Of a DNA stretch of 64,000 nucleotides, positions 32,865 to 45,536 are shown in pieces. The stretch comes from Nemertoderma westbladi (lineage: Eukaryota; Xenacoelomorpha; Nemertodermatida; Nemertodermatidae). The position numbers and the translations under genes are program-made. Position 1 is the first letter of the stretch; each line of letters opens with the position of its first letter. Location: NCBI GenBank assembly GCA_032718475.1, contig JAUCBJ010007570.1:1-64000 (forward strand), read 5' to 3'. The notes beneath the pieces were generated by a model that was given only the letters and a program-made list of their open reading frames with translations, was not told the origin of the DNA and searched no databases.

Positions 32865-34228
32865 TTACGGACCCAAGAATTGGATGTTGGAGGGATCCAG
32901 AATAGGATGTTGGACGGATCCAAGAATTGGATGTTGGACGGATCCAAGAATTGAATGTTGGACGGATCCAGAATATGATGTTGGACGGATCCAAGAATTG
33001 GATGTTGGACGGATCCAAGAATTGGATGTTGGACGGATCCAAGAATTGGATGTTGGACGGATCCAAGAATTGGATGTTAGACGGATCCAAGAATTGGATG
33101 TTGGACGGATCCAGAATAGGATGTTGGACGGATCCAAGAATTGGATGTTGGACGGATCCAAGAATTGGATGTTGGACGGATCCAAGAATTGGATGTTGGA
33201 CGGATCCAGAATAGGATGTTGGACGGATCCAAGAATTGGATGTTACGGACCAATAATGGATGTTGGACGGATCAAGAATAGGATGTTGGACGGATCCAGA
33301 ATAGGATGTTGGACGGATCCAGAATAGGATGTTGGACGGATCCAAGAATTGGATGTTGGACGGATCCAGAATAGGATGTTGGACGGATCCAAGAATTGGA
33401 TGTTACGGACCAATAATGGATGTTGGACGGATCCAGAATAGGATGTTGGACGGATCAAGAATAGGATGTTGGACGGATCCAAGAATTGGATGTTACGGAC
33501 CAATAATGGATGTTGGACGGATCCAGAATAGGATGTTGGACGGATCAAGAATAGGATGTTGGACGGATCCAGAATAGGATGTTGGACGGATCCAGAATTG
33601 GATGTTGGACGGATCCAGAATGGGATGTTAGACCTTTCCAAGAATTGGATGTTTGGCGGATCAACGAATTGGATGTTAGATGGATCCAGGAATTGGATGT
33701 TACGGATCCAATAATTTGATGTTACGGACCAAGAATTGGATGTTAGACGGATCCAAGAATTGGATGTTGGACGGATCCAGAATAGGATGTTGGACGGATC
33801 CAAGAATTGGATGTTACGGACCAATAATGGATGTTGGACGGATCCAGAATAGGATGTTGGACGGATCAAGAATAGGATGTTGGACGGATCCAGAATAGGA
33901 TGTTGGACGGATCCAGAATTGGATGTTGGACGGATCCAGAATGGGATGTTGGACGGATCCAGAATGGGATGTTAGACCTTTCCAAGAATTGGATGTTTGG
34001 CGGATCAACGAATTGGATGTTAGATGGATCCAGGAATTGGATGTTACGGATCCAATAATTTGATGTTACGGACCAAGACTTGGATGTTAGACGGATCCAA
34101 GAATTGGATGTTGGACGGATCCAGAATATGATGTTGGACGGATCCAGAATAGGATGTTGGACGGATCCAAGAATTGGATGTTGGACTGATCCAAGAATTG
34201 GATGTTGGATGGATCAAAGAATTGGATG
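32865..34228. repeat. 24-bp minisatellite, right block
   Basis: Same unit family as 28708-31197, resuming immediately after the hAT target duplication. The last unit degenerates at 34228 into a CCTTATTTCTCACACGTG flank. Confidence 0.95.
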
Positions 34229-34560
34229 ACCTTATTTCTCACACGTGTTTGTTTGTTTATGACGGTCTTTATTGGTTTTGCAAAATTGCGCTTTATTTCG
34301 TTTAGAATTGTAGAGAATATATATTTCCTACAAACAGAGTTATTTTAACATACAATATACTACTAACTGTACAGTGTACAAGCTTTGCCAGGGAGTGCTG
34401 GCAATAATGGACGGATCCATTGCTGTCAATATTGTTGTAATAAATTACAAGTCTATGCAGGGCAGCCTAAGAACGAACAAATACAAAACATTGGGCAAAG
34501 TACCGTCTGTCTGTACAATGCGAAATTTTACAGAAAGCATGTCCAATAGATGCCTCCTAT
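34229..34560 (+). repeat. Dispersed repeat flanking the minisatellite
   Basis: Blocks here (CACACGTGTTTGT at about 34240, GGCAATAATGGACGGATCC, and GCAGGGCAGCCTAAGAACGA at about 34458) recur inverted at 37930-38160. There they bracket a single minisatellite unit. Confidence 0.6.
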
Positions 34561-35021
34561 AGGGTGTCGACATAATATTGATTGAGTGAATAATTGCATT
34601 GAGTGAATTGGTTTTTTTGGAGCTAAATTTGGCGCCAGCAGCGTCATAGGGATTTATCTGATATTCGCCACTCATATTCTCTTATAAAATACAGTATCGG
34701 TATTAAAAGAAATATTTACTGTACATAGAAAAAAATTTAAATAAATATTCCAAAAAAATTTAAATTTTTGGGGTTGTGGGGTAGGCACATAATTTGAATG
34801 TTCAACTATATAGTTGAGTTGGAAATTGTATGTTATCTTGTTAAACGGGGAAGGGGGTTAAAAGGAGGGGGTTACTGCCTTTCAACTTTTTTTCTATTTC
34901 ATCTTCAGCACATTTTTCAGATATGAAAACCGTTTAGCCAAATCTTTCTTACTTCTCGCAATATGGCTGACTGTCCGTTTTACCGTCAGTCTGTCCGTCA
35001 GTAGCATGTCTCCAAAACTAC
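34561..35021. other. Intergenic, no gene seen
   Basis: Unique AT-rich sequence with no convincing feature. Confidence 0.5.
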
Positions 35022-35780
35022 TACTACTAGGATCGGCATGCTGCATTGCAGCTGCATTATATATATATTCCATATATATATATTAAGAATGCTGTGCCGG
35101 CTTGTCGAAAACATTGCGCATCATCAACTCCCTATCACCCATGACATTTGCTAGATCATCCGCATCTTCAAGGCCAGTGTCCTTTAAGATGCGTCTCAAG
35201 AAAGTCATGGGCTGTCCACCATGCTTATTCACTCCATGAGGCCGCCAAAGAACATGAATATGATCTGGCTGGTCCTCACGGCGAAAGCAATGTCCGGACT
35301 GCAAAGCGGAGGCGGCTTTGTTCTGTTGTCAAGCTTGGGATTCCAATGGTACACCTTCAATATTATAGTGTCTGGTTGGAGATGTGTGCATTGTACTTGA
35401 TACAATGAACCCTGCATAGCATTCTTGTAGCCATCCAGAGATTTGGTGTCCTCAGCAGTTAGAGGCCTGCATGGACTCCCATAGAGGAGTACTGGAACTA
35501 CTGCTGCTCTAAATAATCGGAGCTTAAGTTTCCGATGAATTATTTGTGACTTCCAATTCCTGGAATGCCCATTCAAGGCTGCCCATGCCTTTCCCTTACG
35601 TATCGGAGGTTTATGCTTTTTCGTTTAATTATTCTTATGCTCACCCGGCAAGAGACTTGATGTGGACTTTCAAAGTTAACTGTCAAAAGTTTGGTCTTTT
35701 GGAGTTAACAAAAAAACCAACACTAGAAGCAGCCTGTTCTAATGAGCTGAGGAGCCGTCGGGCTCCGTTGGGCACAGCAC
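35022..35780 (-). mobile_element. RTE-like LINE copy, 5'-truncated
   Basis: Tail with CTACTACTAGGATCGG and GCATGCTGCATTGCAGC at the left. The C-terminal segment (DKPAQHS end, stop near 35083) and then part of the RT up to about 35770 follow on the minus strand, in several broken frames. A TA-rich insertion splits the tail (35048-35084). Confidence 0.75.
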
Positions 35781-37929
35781 AAGGCTGCAGTTTAATTTCT
35801 ACTCGTAGTTTGCAGTCCCCCATTGAACACATGTAGCGGTAGAGGTAGGGCAAAATAGTGAATTGAAGTATAAAACGCATGGATAACACGTGAGGATGAG
35901 GAATTGGAGATGGCATAGAAGCCTGGGCTTGAAGGTTGCCATCACCGGGGAGATAGAGAGAGTAAGGATAAGAGACAGGGAATAAATAAAAGTGTGATAT
36001 GCGTGTTTACGTGTTTGCGGTTAATTGTATAATTTGTAAAGAATACATTTTTACGGTTAGTTAAATTTGCGGAGGCCAAATTGCGCACTGCACAGCACAA
36101 GGCTGCAGTTTAATTTTTACTCGTAATCGACAGTTATTTGCGTCGACTTTCCCCTGGAGAGCGGTGAATTTTGATAAATTTTATAGAGTTCCCCCTCCCC
36201 CCTACCTAAAATAGTTTACTTACTGTTTCAGAAACCTGGGTGTATCGATCGATGGTCTTTGGCACGAGTACTAAAGAGGAAGTATATAGAATATAGAAGA
36301 ATATAGGAACAGCACAATTTCCCCCAGAAATTTGACCCAGGTACAATTACTCCATATTACCGAATAAGCAATATATAATTTGGTTTTATTTATTTATGAT
36401 TTAGATATTTTATTTAGATATATATTGGTTTAAATAAAAATATTACTTTCATGTAGGTTGTTTGTCGGTTGGTTGGCAGCAGCTGGTATGGTAGTTACAC
36501 TCAGCACCGAAATATCTAATCGAGCTTCATCATGCATTAACTCACCTTGGGAATAAATCCTCATCCATTAGGGGCTACGTCTTTTGCTCCAATGCTGGAT
36601 CCAAAAACATATCCTGCAAAACATCATTACGGGGTAATGCGGGAAAGTAACCGTACATGCATGAGAGTGAGTGGATGGGTATCAAGGAAGTAGTGCTGTG
36701 TCTCAAACTCTAACAGTGCATTAGCCATTGTGAAGATCCAGGAAAATAAGCTAGATCAACCGCATTTGTAAGGAGAGGAAAACAGGAATCAGGCAAAAAG
36801 TACAGGAAGTTTAATTAGGTGAATACCTGAGAATGGTGCAAAGGGAAACAAACATCGGGGATATCAAGCCCTTACAATCCTTTCAAGTGTAAAGCTAGGG
36901 GAGTCAAATTATTGTACTATTCAAATATTCTGCTTTACTCAATGTTAAATAATTTAATGTTCTCTAATATTTATTACGTAACTAGAGAGCCACTTTAACT
37001 ACATAAACCAATATTTGATATTGAGTTCCGTTTTGTAGTTCGCCTTGTAGACACTAAATTGTAATAACTTTTGAGTGTGTGAATGAATTTTGCTCAAATT
37101 ACTTGCAAACTTTTTCTATGTCGATGCTGTTTCAACACATGTAATAAAATTTAAGAAATTCCTGAAATATATATAAGAAATATTTTAATTTACTTCTTTT
37201 CGATGGGAAAAAAACTTTCCCAAGATACTTTTTCCCTAGGGAAAAAAGTGAAAATTTTTCTCCCGATTTTGGGGTATATTCGAGGGAATAACTAACAATT
37301 TAAGAATAATTTACGTTTATAATAATAATAATAATAATTTACGTTTATTTTAATTAAAATTACAAAAAGTAAATTTGAAAAAAAAAACTTAAAGAAGAAT
37401 TACAATTAAACGAATAACATTATATTAATTAAAATTAATGGATAATAAATGAAAAGGACTAAAATGAAGGTTAACACAATGTTGAGCAATTCTAGTCCTT
37501 TTCATTCATTTTCACTATAATAATTAACATGAATGTTAGTTCTTTTTGTGTAATTTATAATTTATTTTTGCTGAGCACATAAGCAATAGCAAGCTTACGT
37601 CGTAAGCTTACTGGTACTACTGGTTAATCAGTAGGTGGCAAAGTAGAAGTACGGCGGTAGTATTAGTAGTGGTAGTATCTTCTATGGCACCATAGAAAAT
37701 TTGATTGGTGGCACCGACAGCGCCATCAGCAAATTTCCAAAAAACAACCCTGAATTCTACGCTTATGATTGGTCATTCAAGAATTATTTTCAATGTTGCT
37801 AGGCAACCAACAGGTCCCTCACAACCAAAACATTGTACTTGCATACACAACTAAGTCCATGAACCAATAATCAAAGATTCATCAAATTCCATCAATATTA
37901 AGTGCAAGAAGTTCTGTGTAGAAACAAAC
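35781..37929. other. Intergenic, no gene seen
   Basis: A block GCACAGCACAAGGCTGCAG occurs at 35772 and again at 36090, suggesting a local duplication. Small inverted repeats occur at 37200-37260 and at 37445-37510 (AATGAAAAGGACTA and TAGTCCTTTTCATT). Otherwise AT-rich unique sequence. Confidence 0.5.
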
Positions 37930-38214
37930 AAACAGACAAACACACATACAAACACGTGTGAGTAATAAGGACATCCAATTCTTGGATCCGTCCAATATAT
38001 ATTTTGTATATATATATTGTACAGGCGGAACTTAGCCCAATGTTTCGTTTTTCGTTCTTAGGCTGCCCTGCATGTGTGACGTGTAATTCATTACAACAAT
38101 ATTGATAGCAACGGATCCTCCCATTATTACCAGCTCTCGAGGGCTGGCTGGTATGCGTATAAGTAATGGCCCAATTAGCTTTTCGGAAAGCGATGAACAT
38201 GATATATAGAACAT
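37930..38214 (-). repeat. Dispersed repeat with one minisatellite unit
   Basis: Inverted relative of 34229-34560. A single 24-bp unit (37971-37994, minus strand) matches the consensus of the large array. It has CACACGTGTTTGT sequence on one side and a (TA)n run plus the CAGGGCAGCCTAAGAACG block on the other. Confidence 0.7.
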
Positions 38215-39175
38215 ATGTCTCTATCGATCGTGTGTATCTTGGGCTGGGCGTGATAGATAAACTGCGTAAATACTATTAGACAAAGCAAGTATAGTAGTTA
38301 TAACAAACGAACATTGTAAAAATCTTAGAAGTTGGTCAGTGGATGGCATTATGGCGTATAAATAAAAATGGGTATAATTCATAACAGTTTAACTTTATAA
38401 TATTGCCACAAATGTTTATGAAGAAAACATTAACTAACAGCCATGACAATAACATATCCAATTATTATAAACTTCAGTTGAGTGTTTCATTTTAAGGTTA
38501 GTGGCAAAATACATAGCTCTAAATTATGCATCATCAGACGTCCCTACGAGAAATCAAACATATACTTATGACCATTTATACATCAGGTTGTTGTAAAAAC
38601 TTGTACTGACTCGGACTAAACAGATAAACAGAACGAATATTTCAACGTGGGTTGTGAATTTTTTGACATCTCACTCAATAGACTGCCACATGTTCTGATC
38701 CGACTGTAACTACTTAATTTCAAAACATGTCGTAGAAGTACTATAATTGCCAAAGTCAATCAAAGATAATCTGTGCTACTTTTATTACTTACCTATCTAT
38801 CTATGAAATATTTAGCCTAAAAAAGAAAATATCAAATAGCCGGCAATAGTACAGGGATAACCGTGAATTAATGATACCAGGACGTTAATTACTGACTGAA
38901 AACCATCATCCGATGGTGGAGAGTTAACCCACATCACCATGTATTTCTTCGCCAGCCAGAAAATTCCATTGGCCTGTATTTTGTTGGATAAAGTACAGAA
39001 AGTCCGTCGACAGAAATAAACAAAACATAAAAGCAGGTGATGTCAACGTAATAAACACCCGATGATAAATATAGTTTAATAAACGTGTATCAATAAAATC
39101 AAATACCGTACTCGAGTCCAGTAAGGGTGAAGAAATACCTCCCGTAGCAGGTTGATAGGATGCAGTCTGAAGGAA
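38215..39175 (-). other. SAFB: Region downstream of SAFB-like gene
   Basis: Likely contains the 3' UTR. A minus-strand AATAAA at 38781-38786 is a candidate poly(A) signal about 390 bp after the stop. No other coding feature. Confidence 0.35.
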
Positions 39176-39758
39176 TTAGAAGCCACGTCTAGCAGGAAGG
39201 TACCGTCCAGATGTTGGAGCAGTAGACCCCATCGTGTTGACGCTGCTAGGCAACGGCATACCGCCGAGGCCAGACGAGCCGCCTGCACCGTACGACGGGG
39301 GCGGCATACTGTAATTGGATGGCGGCGCCACTCCTCCCATCGTGTGGCTACTTATAACAGACCCCAGACTGGCGCCCCAACTCGAGCTGGCGAGGGCGCC
39401 TCCTCTCGCTACAGGGGCCGGCGAGCGCCCGCTCCTAGGGCGACCCTGCTGTGGCGGCGAGCGCCCAGAGGGCATCCCGCCACCGCGGCGTTCCTGCGGC
39501 GGCGCCCGGCCCATCGGTGCGACACCCGGTCGTCGGCTCGGTGGCGAACGCGCCACCCTCAGTGGCGATCTATCCCGACGTTGTGTCTGCGGCGCCCGGC
39601 CGCGTTGCCCCATCATCTCGGCTTCCCTTTGCGGCGCGTCGCGTCTGTAACTTTGTGGCGGCGGCTCCATCTCACGCCGCCCACCACTCGATGGATCGTG
39701 TCTCCCTGGAGCTGATGACGACATCATGGACGAAAGTCCACCCCCTGGTCTGCCATCC
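39176..39758 (-). CDS. SAFB: SAFB/SLTM-like protein, coding exon 2 (last)
   Basis: Begins after an acceptor ACTAG|GGATGG (minus strand) and ends at TAA 39176-39178. It encodes about 194 residues rich in Gly, Pro, Arg and Ser, ending YLPARRGF. A low-complexity Arg/Gly/Pro tail is usual for SAFB family C-termini. The phase (one leading base) fits a donor AG|GTTGGT at 41027-41028 of the first exon, giving an uninterrupted 818-residue product. Longer frames on the opposite strand are shadows of this GC-rich exon. Confidence 0.8.
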
Positions 39759-41028
39759 CTAGTAAATGTGATTTATAAGATAAAAGTTAATGTGAGTGTT
39801 TATCTTAAGTTTATTTAGTTTGAAACAATTTGTATCTCTCATGGAAGTCCCATGGGGGACATGATTTCACTTGTAACATGTCCAAAGCTGACATTATAAA
39901 ACATATTTTGTTTTTTCAGCAGTAATTGTGCTTGTGCGATGGTCATTTTTTTTTTACAAATAGATAATTTATACTTTGAAGAATTGAGAGGCAGCCATCC
40001 TTGTTCGCACGTTGTCCATTCTTCAAACTCCTGTGGCTTCCATTGCAATCATATCAATGTCTTTGAATACCGGTTCGAATTCTTCAACAATTACTTTATG
40101 GAATCAGCAATAAGTAAGCCGTTTCAGACAGACACATACTCTTAAACCGAAACAACATATTTGAGCTGAGTTGTTTAAGATATGTGATTGTTTGTTGTTG
40201 GATAGTTGTAGTACTTAATGTTTCAACCAGTAACTTTTAGACACTTGTGTTAAACAATGTTTTCTATCCTTCTATATTTGCTTAACACAAAATTATAGTA
40301 AAAATTAGTACCGGTAAATGTATTGTTACCGCGATATATAGATAGATTGTTGTATCTCGTGTGTTTGAGGTTTCGTCGTGGGTAGTAGAGTAATCCAACA
40401 AAAACAGAGAGAAGATTATAAAACTAATTAAATAAAACATTAATATTATAAATAAACTACAGACTCCCAGACCCCATTGTTCCTTTCATAGAAAAGAACA
40501 ACCAACTCAAAATACAGCGCATGCGAAGCCAAGTTGTACCTGAAGTCAATAACTGTAAACAAATTTCGCTCTTTATTAACAAACAGACGACATTTCATCC
40601 TGTTGTATGTGGGAGTGGAATTTACTCGAGATTTGACCAAAGAAAACATCCCAATGAGCGGTGACATTTGGCGGGTTAAAATCAATAATAATACTGAGGG
40701 AGGATGTGTCTAGTCTAATCTAAATATAGTGCACCACGGAGCGGCTCATCTCTCTAGGCCACTGTACTTCACTCAGATAAATCCACAAACAATTGTAATT
40801 CCGATTCCAATAAAGCTGAAAATATCGCCAATCCAAACTTATAAATTCCCACCGGTTCAGGTAATTTAACTTCATCCAATTGTCACGGCGATAGCCGAAT
40901 GAGAACTTATTAACAATCGACCTCGTGGAACGGCTAATAAAGCGGCGAATTATTCTAACTAACCAACTGAAATGGGAAAAAAGTAATAATTTGACGGACA
41001 ACCAACCCTATTAGAGCTGTCAACCAAC
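39759..41028 (-). other. SAFB: Intron of the SAFB-like gene
   Basis: About 1.27 kb, AT-rich, with inferred GT donor and AG acceptor. I see no exon or RNA gene in it. Confidence 0.6.
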
Positions 41029-42902
41029 CTTACACCTCGGCGTTCCAAGTCGCGAATGGGTTGCGGCGCGGAGCGCCGTTCATACGAACCGGAGTACGGC
41101 TCTGGGAACCCACGTGCCGCCGTGGACTCCGTCGCTGGTCGCTTGCGTTCCGCCTCTCCCCAATCCCTCAATCCCGTAGCGCCCCCACCGGCGCTCGCCA
41201 TCGTGTAACTCCTCTTCGCGGACCGCTTGGCTTCCTCCACCGCCCTTCTCATCTGCTCCTTCTCCCTGGCTAACTTCTCCTCTTCTATCCTCCTCTGCCG
41301 TTCCAACTTCATCCTCTCTCGCTCCATACGAATCCTCTCGTGCTCCAACTTCTCTCGCTCCAGTTTCTCCTGTTCTAATCTTCCACGTTCCATCTCTATC
41401 TTACGCCGCTGCTCCAGCGCTTCCATTCGCAGTCGCGTCGTCTCTCTGCGTTGCCGCTCCTGCTGGATCAACATCTCGCGTCGATCCCGTTCGGCTGCAA
41501 CCAATTGCAACCGCTCGTGCTGCTGCTGCCTCGCTTCGCGCGCACGTCGCTGCTGCACCAACAGCTGCTGCTGCAGCAGCTCGTGGCGCACCTGGGCGGC
41601 GTGTTCGTTAACCCGCGACCGATCGGGGAACGGCGGACTCCGTCGGTACCCGATGTACCGACGGTCCATCTCGCGAGCCGGCGCGCCGTAGGACGAGCGC
41701 GGCGGCGGGGGGCCGCGCGGCGGGTAACGCGCGGCATCCCCGGGGCGGGGCGGGCCGCTCCAACCGCCGCGACCCATAGGGGGTCGACCCATCGGTGGGC
41801 CGCCCATCGGACGACCCGGCCAGCGGTTCATTCCCCGTCCGCTCCCGGTGCGGGAAGGAATAACGGGTCGACGCGAGCGATCAGCGAACGATGACGGCCG
41901 GAACTGCATGTTCATTGGTTTTTTCTTCTCGGAATCTTTCGCTGCCGGGGAGGTTTTTGCCTTCTCCTTCTCTTTAACAGCGGCGGGAGCTACTGGCTTC
42001 TTGGCCTGTCCCGGTAAACCTTTCCCAGTGGCTTTGTCCACTAGAATCGTATTGGAATTCAGTTCGGTTTTATTTAAATTCTCAATACATTTAAGAGCTT
42101 CCTTTTCATTTCCCATGGTAACGAAACCAAAACACTTGGAACCGGGGCTTTTAGCGTTGGTAACTATTTTAGCTGCAGCAACTTTTCCAAACTTGGAGAA
42201 GAGGGATTTGAGGTCAGTAGCTCTGGTGTTCTGACTCAGATTAGTTATCCATAAATTCCTGCCATCATTCGCTGCTGAAGCAGGTAGAATCTTTTTAACG
42301 AGGGTAGTTGTAGCCTTGGTAGCAGTCTTTGCTTTATCATCAGTGGCTTTAACTTCACCTTTTGATGGACCTTTAACTTTATCTTTCTTATCTGGAGAAG
42401 ATTTATCCCCGGAAGCAGATTCCTTAGGTTTAGCAGTAACTGGTTTTGATAAATTCTTCTCATCAGGGGATTTGACGACATCATCTTTGATATTCTCAAC
42501 AACTTTGTGATCAATTTTCGAATCTTCTTGCGGTTGCGGTGTATCAACCTGAACTTTAATAACCACCGATTGGTCAGTTCCTTCATCATCGAGAACCTCA
42601 TCAGGAGCACTAACATCAAAAAAATCATCGCCACCATTCAAATCTGCCACCTTGGGATCTAAATCTTCACTACTTTCTTTGATTTCGCTGTCATCGAATT
42701 CCGATGTGTCCCTTTTACTGGAATCAGCAACAAAATCGAGTTCTATTGCGGTTTCATCCTTACCCTCAGTCTTCAAAAACTTTTGTAACCGCTCAATTAG
42801 CGCAGCCTTCAACCCCTTTGTATCCAAGTCTCTTTGTTCTAAAGCTGCTCTTAGTTCGGTGACCTTTAAATCCGAAACTTGTCGCTTCTTTAAGGAACTC
42901 AT
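41029..42902 (-). CDS. SAFB: SAFB/SLTM-like protein, coding exon 1
   Basis: ATG at 42900-42902. Domains in order: SAP motif (about residues 9-43, SDLKVTELRAALEQRDLDTKG region) for scaffold/AT-rich DNA binding; an acidic then Lys-rich linker; one RRM (about 216-291) with RNP2 LWITNL and RNP1 KCFGFVTM; a Gly/Pro/Arg-rich stretch (about 340-420); and a long Arg/Glu coiled coil (about 430-565). This is the SAP-RRM-RE order of SAFB1, SAFB2 and SLTM, nuclear proteins in chromatin organisation, transcription and splicing. Total length 818 is somewhat shorter than the human 915. One 1,874-bp exon carries most of the protein, so vertebrate-type introns are absent. Whether it is SAFB or SLTM cannot be decided. 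Confidence 0.9.
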
Positions 42903-44502
42903 TGTCGTAGTCGTAGATTATCCAAAAAATAAGCTTTGTGTTCTGTGTAATCGAAAAAGTGTATATATTATTGTTACTGTATATCTGTCTGTATATTGCA
43001 GTATTTTATCTTTTTATTTCTCTATTTTGTCCGTCAGTTTGTTTTGTAGCCTATTGATTCCTATCAACAGTATTAATAAATTCAGATATTATAACTGTTT
43101 AAATAGGCCTACCGTACTGAAAATCTGAAATGGGTGACTACAAACTGACTGCAAACTAACTGTTAACTTTCGTTTATTATTTTGGTTCCCCCAACACGCC
43201 TCTGTAACCCAGCAACCTTTAAATGGCAATGGCACCTAGGGTAACGCTCTTTGGAACCTGTACAAAACAAAGAGGTGAATTCGCCTTACGTCCCTACGAG
43301 CGTTATCTAGGTCCCAAAGAGAGTTAAGTCCCATTGCAGCATTGCTATAGAGCGTTAGGTCTGTCTGTAGGTCCCATTGCATTGCCAATTAAAGGCAGAA
43401 AGGAGCATGTTAGTAAAGGAAAGGAGCAGTTTACAGCTTACAGAGGCGTTTTGGCAGTTTGCGGGAACTAAAACAATAAAGGAATGTTAACCTCATGTGT
43501 TTTGTACAGGTCTTTATTATTCGGGTCTTTGGTCTTTGTTTTGTATTCCAACTCCATACTGCCAAACTGCAGTTAGGGTAGGTTTCTTAAATAGGAAGTT
43601 TTTTTTCTTCCTATACCGGTACCGGTATAGGAAATCGTGCTTCCTAGTTCCTATATAGGAAATTTTTGCCATTTTTCTGAACATTTTCTTCGTTATCTTT
43701 TGAAATAAATTTTAGCGGCATTTGAATTCCTATTGGAGGTTAATCTTTATTACGTTCTGAGCTGACGTATGTTGTGAAAACTAGAAAAAAAACCATCTGT
43801 GCATTCGCTTTCTATGGCCATTTTAAAAACGTTACTTTTTCCGAGAATTTCTTATATAGGAAATATTTTTTGGACATCCTATATATTTAGGAGTTTAACT
43901 TATTTCTTATTTAAAAATTTTTTAATGTATAGGCCTATATTTTTCTTAAATAAGAAAATATATTTTTCAGCAGTTTATTCCAGATACTGAGCTGAGCTGA
44001 TAGGGCTGTGCCTGTGATACTGTTACCATTACCGGTAACTGTATTAACCTTATTACATTATGTTGCCTTACTTCTGTTTCCGTACTTAGTACATAGTACC
44101 ATGTACGTAAATAGTTATTGTTACAGTACATTATGTCAACTTAACAGTGTTCTGGTGAATTACTCGTAACGCTGCAAAGTACCGTAATCAATGACATGGA
44201 AACAACTTCAATGACCGTATTCTGATCTGACCTCTATGTCAGATAATATGTCATTCATAGTCCTCTATGAATCTTTATGACCATATTTTACTATAGGCCA
44301 ATCTAATACGTTACCGGTACTCAAATACTCTTACTGTAGGCTATCTATGATAACATGTAATACAATACAGTAATAATTACAGAATTATAATAGAACAACA
44401 AACCTTACCGTATTATTTTATTTCTTCTTATAATAATGTTCAATGCCATAAAAGTAGGCTTTCGTGTAAATATAGAAATAAATAATTTACTTTGCTGTAT
44501 TG
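42903..44502. other. Upstream of SAFB-like gene; repeats, no gene seen
   Basis: Probable promoter and 5' UTR of the SAFB-like gene near 42903-43100. A block with CCTACGAGCGTTA and GAGCGTTAGGTCT words (43230-43390) and the dispersed GGAGCAGTTTACAG motif (43396-43480) follow. Then comes a repeat copy at 43585-43990. 43991-44502 is AT-rich unique sequence. Confidence 0.45.
43585..43990 (+). repeat. CCTATATAGGAAAT repeat, intact copy
   Basis: Rich in TTCCTATATAGGAA words. In reverse orientation it matches 46235-46360 joined to 48655-48985, so it serves as the uninterrupted reference for the nested insertion there. A short ACCGGTACCGGTATAGGAA segment is shared with 49370-49390. Confidence 0.6.
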
Positions 44503-45476
44503 ACTTGCGGCGAGGTGTCCGATAATTTGCGGCGAAATGGCATTTATAGTGAGACGGGTCCGACGAATCTGTACAAAAAGGTACAAAAAAATACAAAATA
44601 GTACAATATAGTACAAAAGAATACAAAAGAGTACAATAAAGTGCAAAAATAGTACAAAAGAGTACAAACGAGTGAGAAACGCTTGCAAAACGTGTATCCG
44701 AGTAGCCTATAATTCAAATCGTTTAGAGGGGCGCACATGACTGCATGATGTGCAAAATAAAACAAAGCATTGTCTGATTGTGCGGCGAGCCATGCATTGA
44801 GCGGGGGCTGATCTAGCTGTCTAGCAGTCAGAGAGTAGGCCCCTATTACAATACAATCTTATGAGTTTTAATGCAGCCTTTTGTGTTCAAAAAACACAAA
44901 AACGGTCCCAAGCCCGCAAAATTGCAGAGGGAGAACTCAATAAAGTTGCAGATAGAGGTAGAGGCGTACATACAGACATACATAGCCTACATAATGTACA
45001 GTAGCATACAGTCTATCCTTCAGTATATGGGCTACTTTAAGACTATGACCTAAATTTAGAGTCTCCGTTATAGGAGTTTTATCTACCCACTGCATAGTAT
45101 TGCATTTGACACTGTCAGACTGTAGCGGCGCATATTTCGGTCCCGTTGCATTTGCTTACACTGGCTTACACTGTACAATTAATTATATTTATATACAAGT
45201 GTAGTGTAGTGTAGACTACATACTGGTATACACACGTTTCGTATGCGTTTCTCACTCGTTTGTACTCTTTTGTACTAATTTTGCACTCTTTTGTACTATT
45301 TTTGCACTTTATTGTACTCTTTTGTACTATATTGTACTATTTTGTATTTTTTTGTACTTTTTTGTACAGATTCGTCGGACCGTAGTGAGACACCTCGCCG
45401 CAAGACACCTCGCCGCACATTATCCAGTTATCTGCGGCGAGATGATTTGCGGCGAAGTGGCAGTGAAGCGAGGTGA
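44503..45476. mobile_element. Inverted-repeat element with GTACAAAA arms
   Basis: Left arm 44503-44690 and right arm 45240-45476 are inverted copies. Each contains TTGCGGCGAGGTGTC-type outer words, GGTCCGACGAATCTGTAC, and then a run of GTACAAAA-like units ending GAGTGAGAAACGC. The roughly 550-bp interior has no coding capacity, so this is a non-autonomous foldback DNA element. Confidence 0.75.
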
Positions 45477-45536
45477 CCAGCACCCGTACACACACATACA
45501 CCGACGTCTGTCTATACAGCTATAAGCAGATACAGA

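Noticed and set aside
28708-34228. CRISPR-like array
   Set aside because: Units are contiguous with no unique spacers, and the host is eukaryotic. It is a minisatellite.
39152-39715. Plus-strand frame of 187 codons opposite SAFB exon 2
   Set aside because: Antisense shadow of a GC-rich coding exon whose minus-strand reading has family features and a proper splice phase.
41227-41894. Ser/Arg/Cys-rich plus-strand frames opposite SAFB exon 1
   Set aside because: Antisense of the Arg/Glu coiled-coil codons; no start context or homology.
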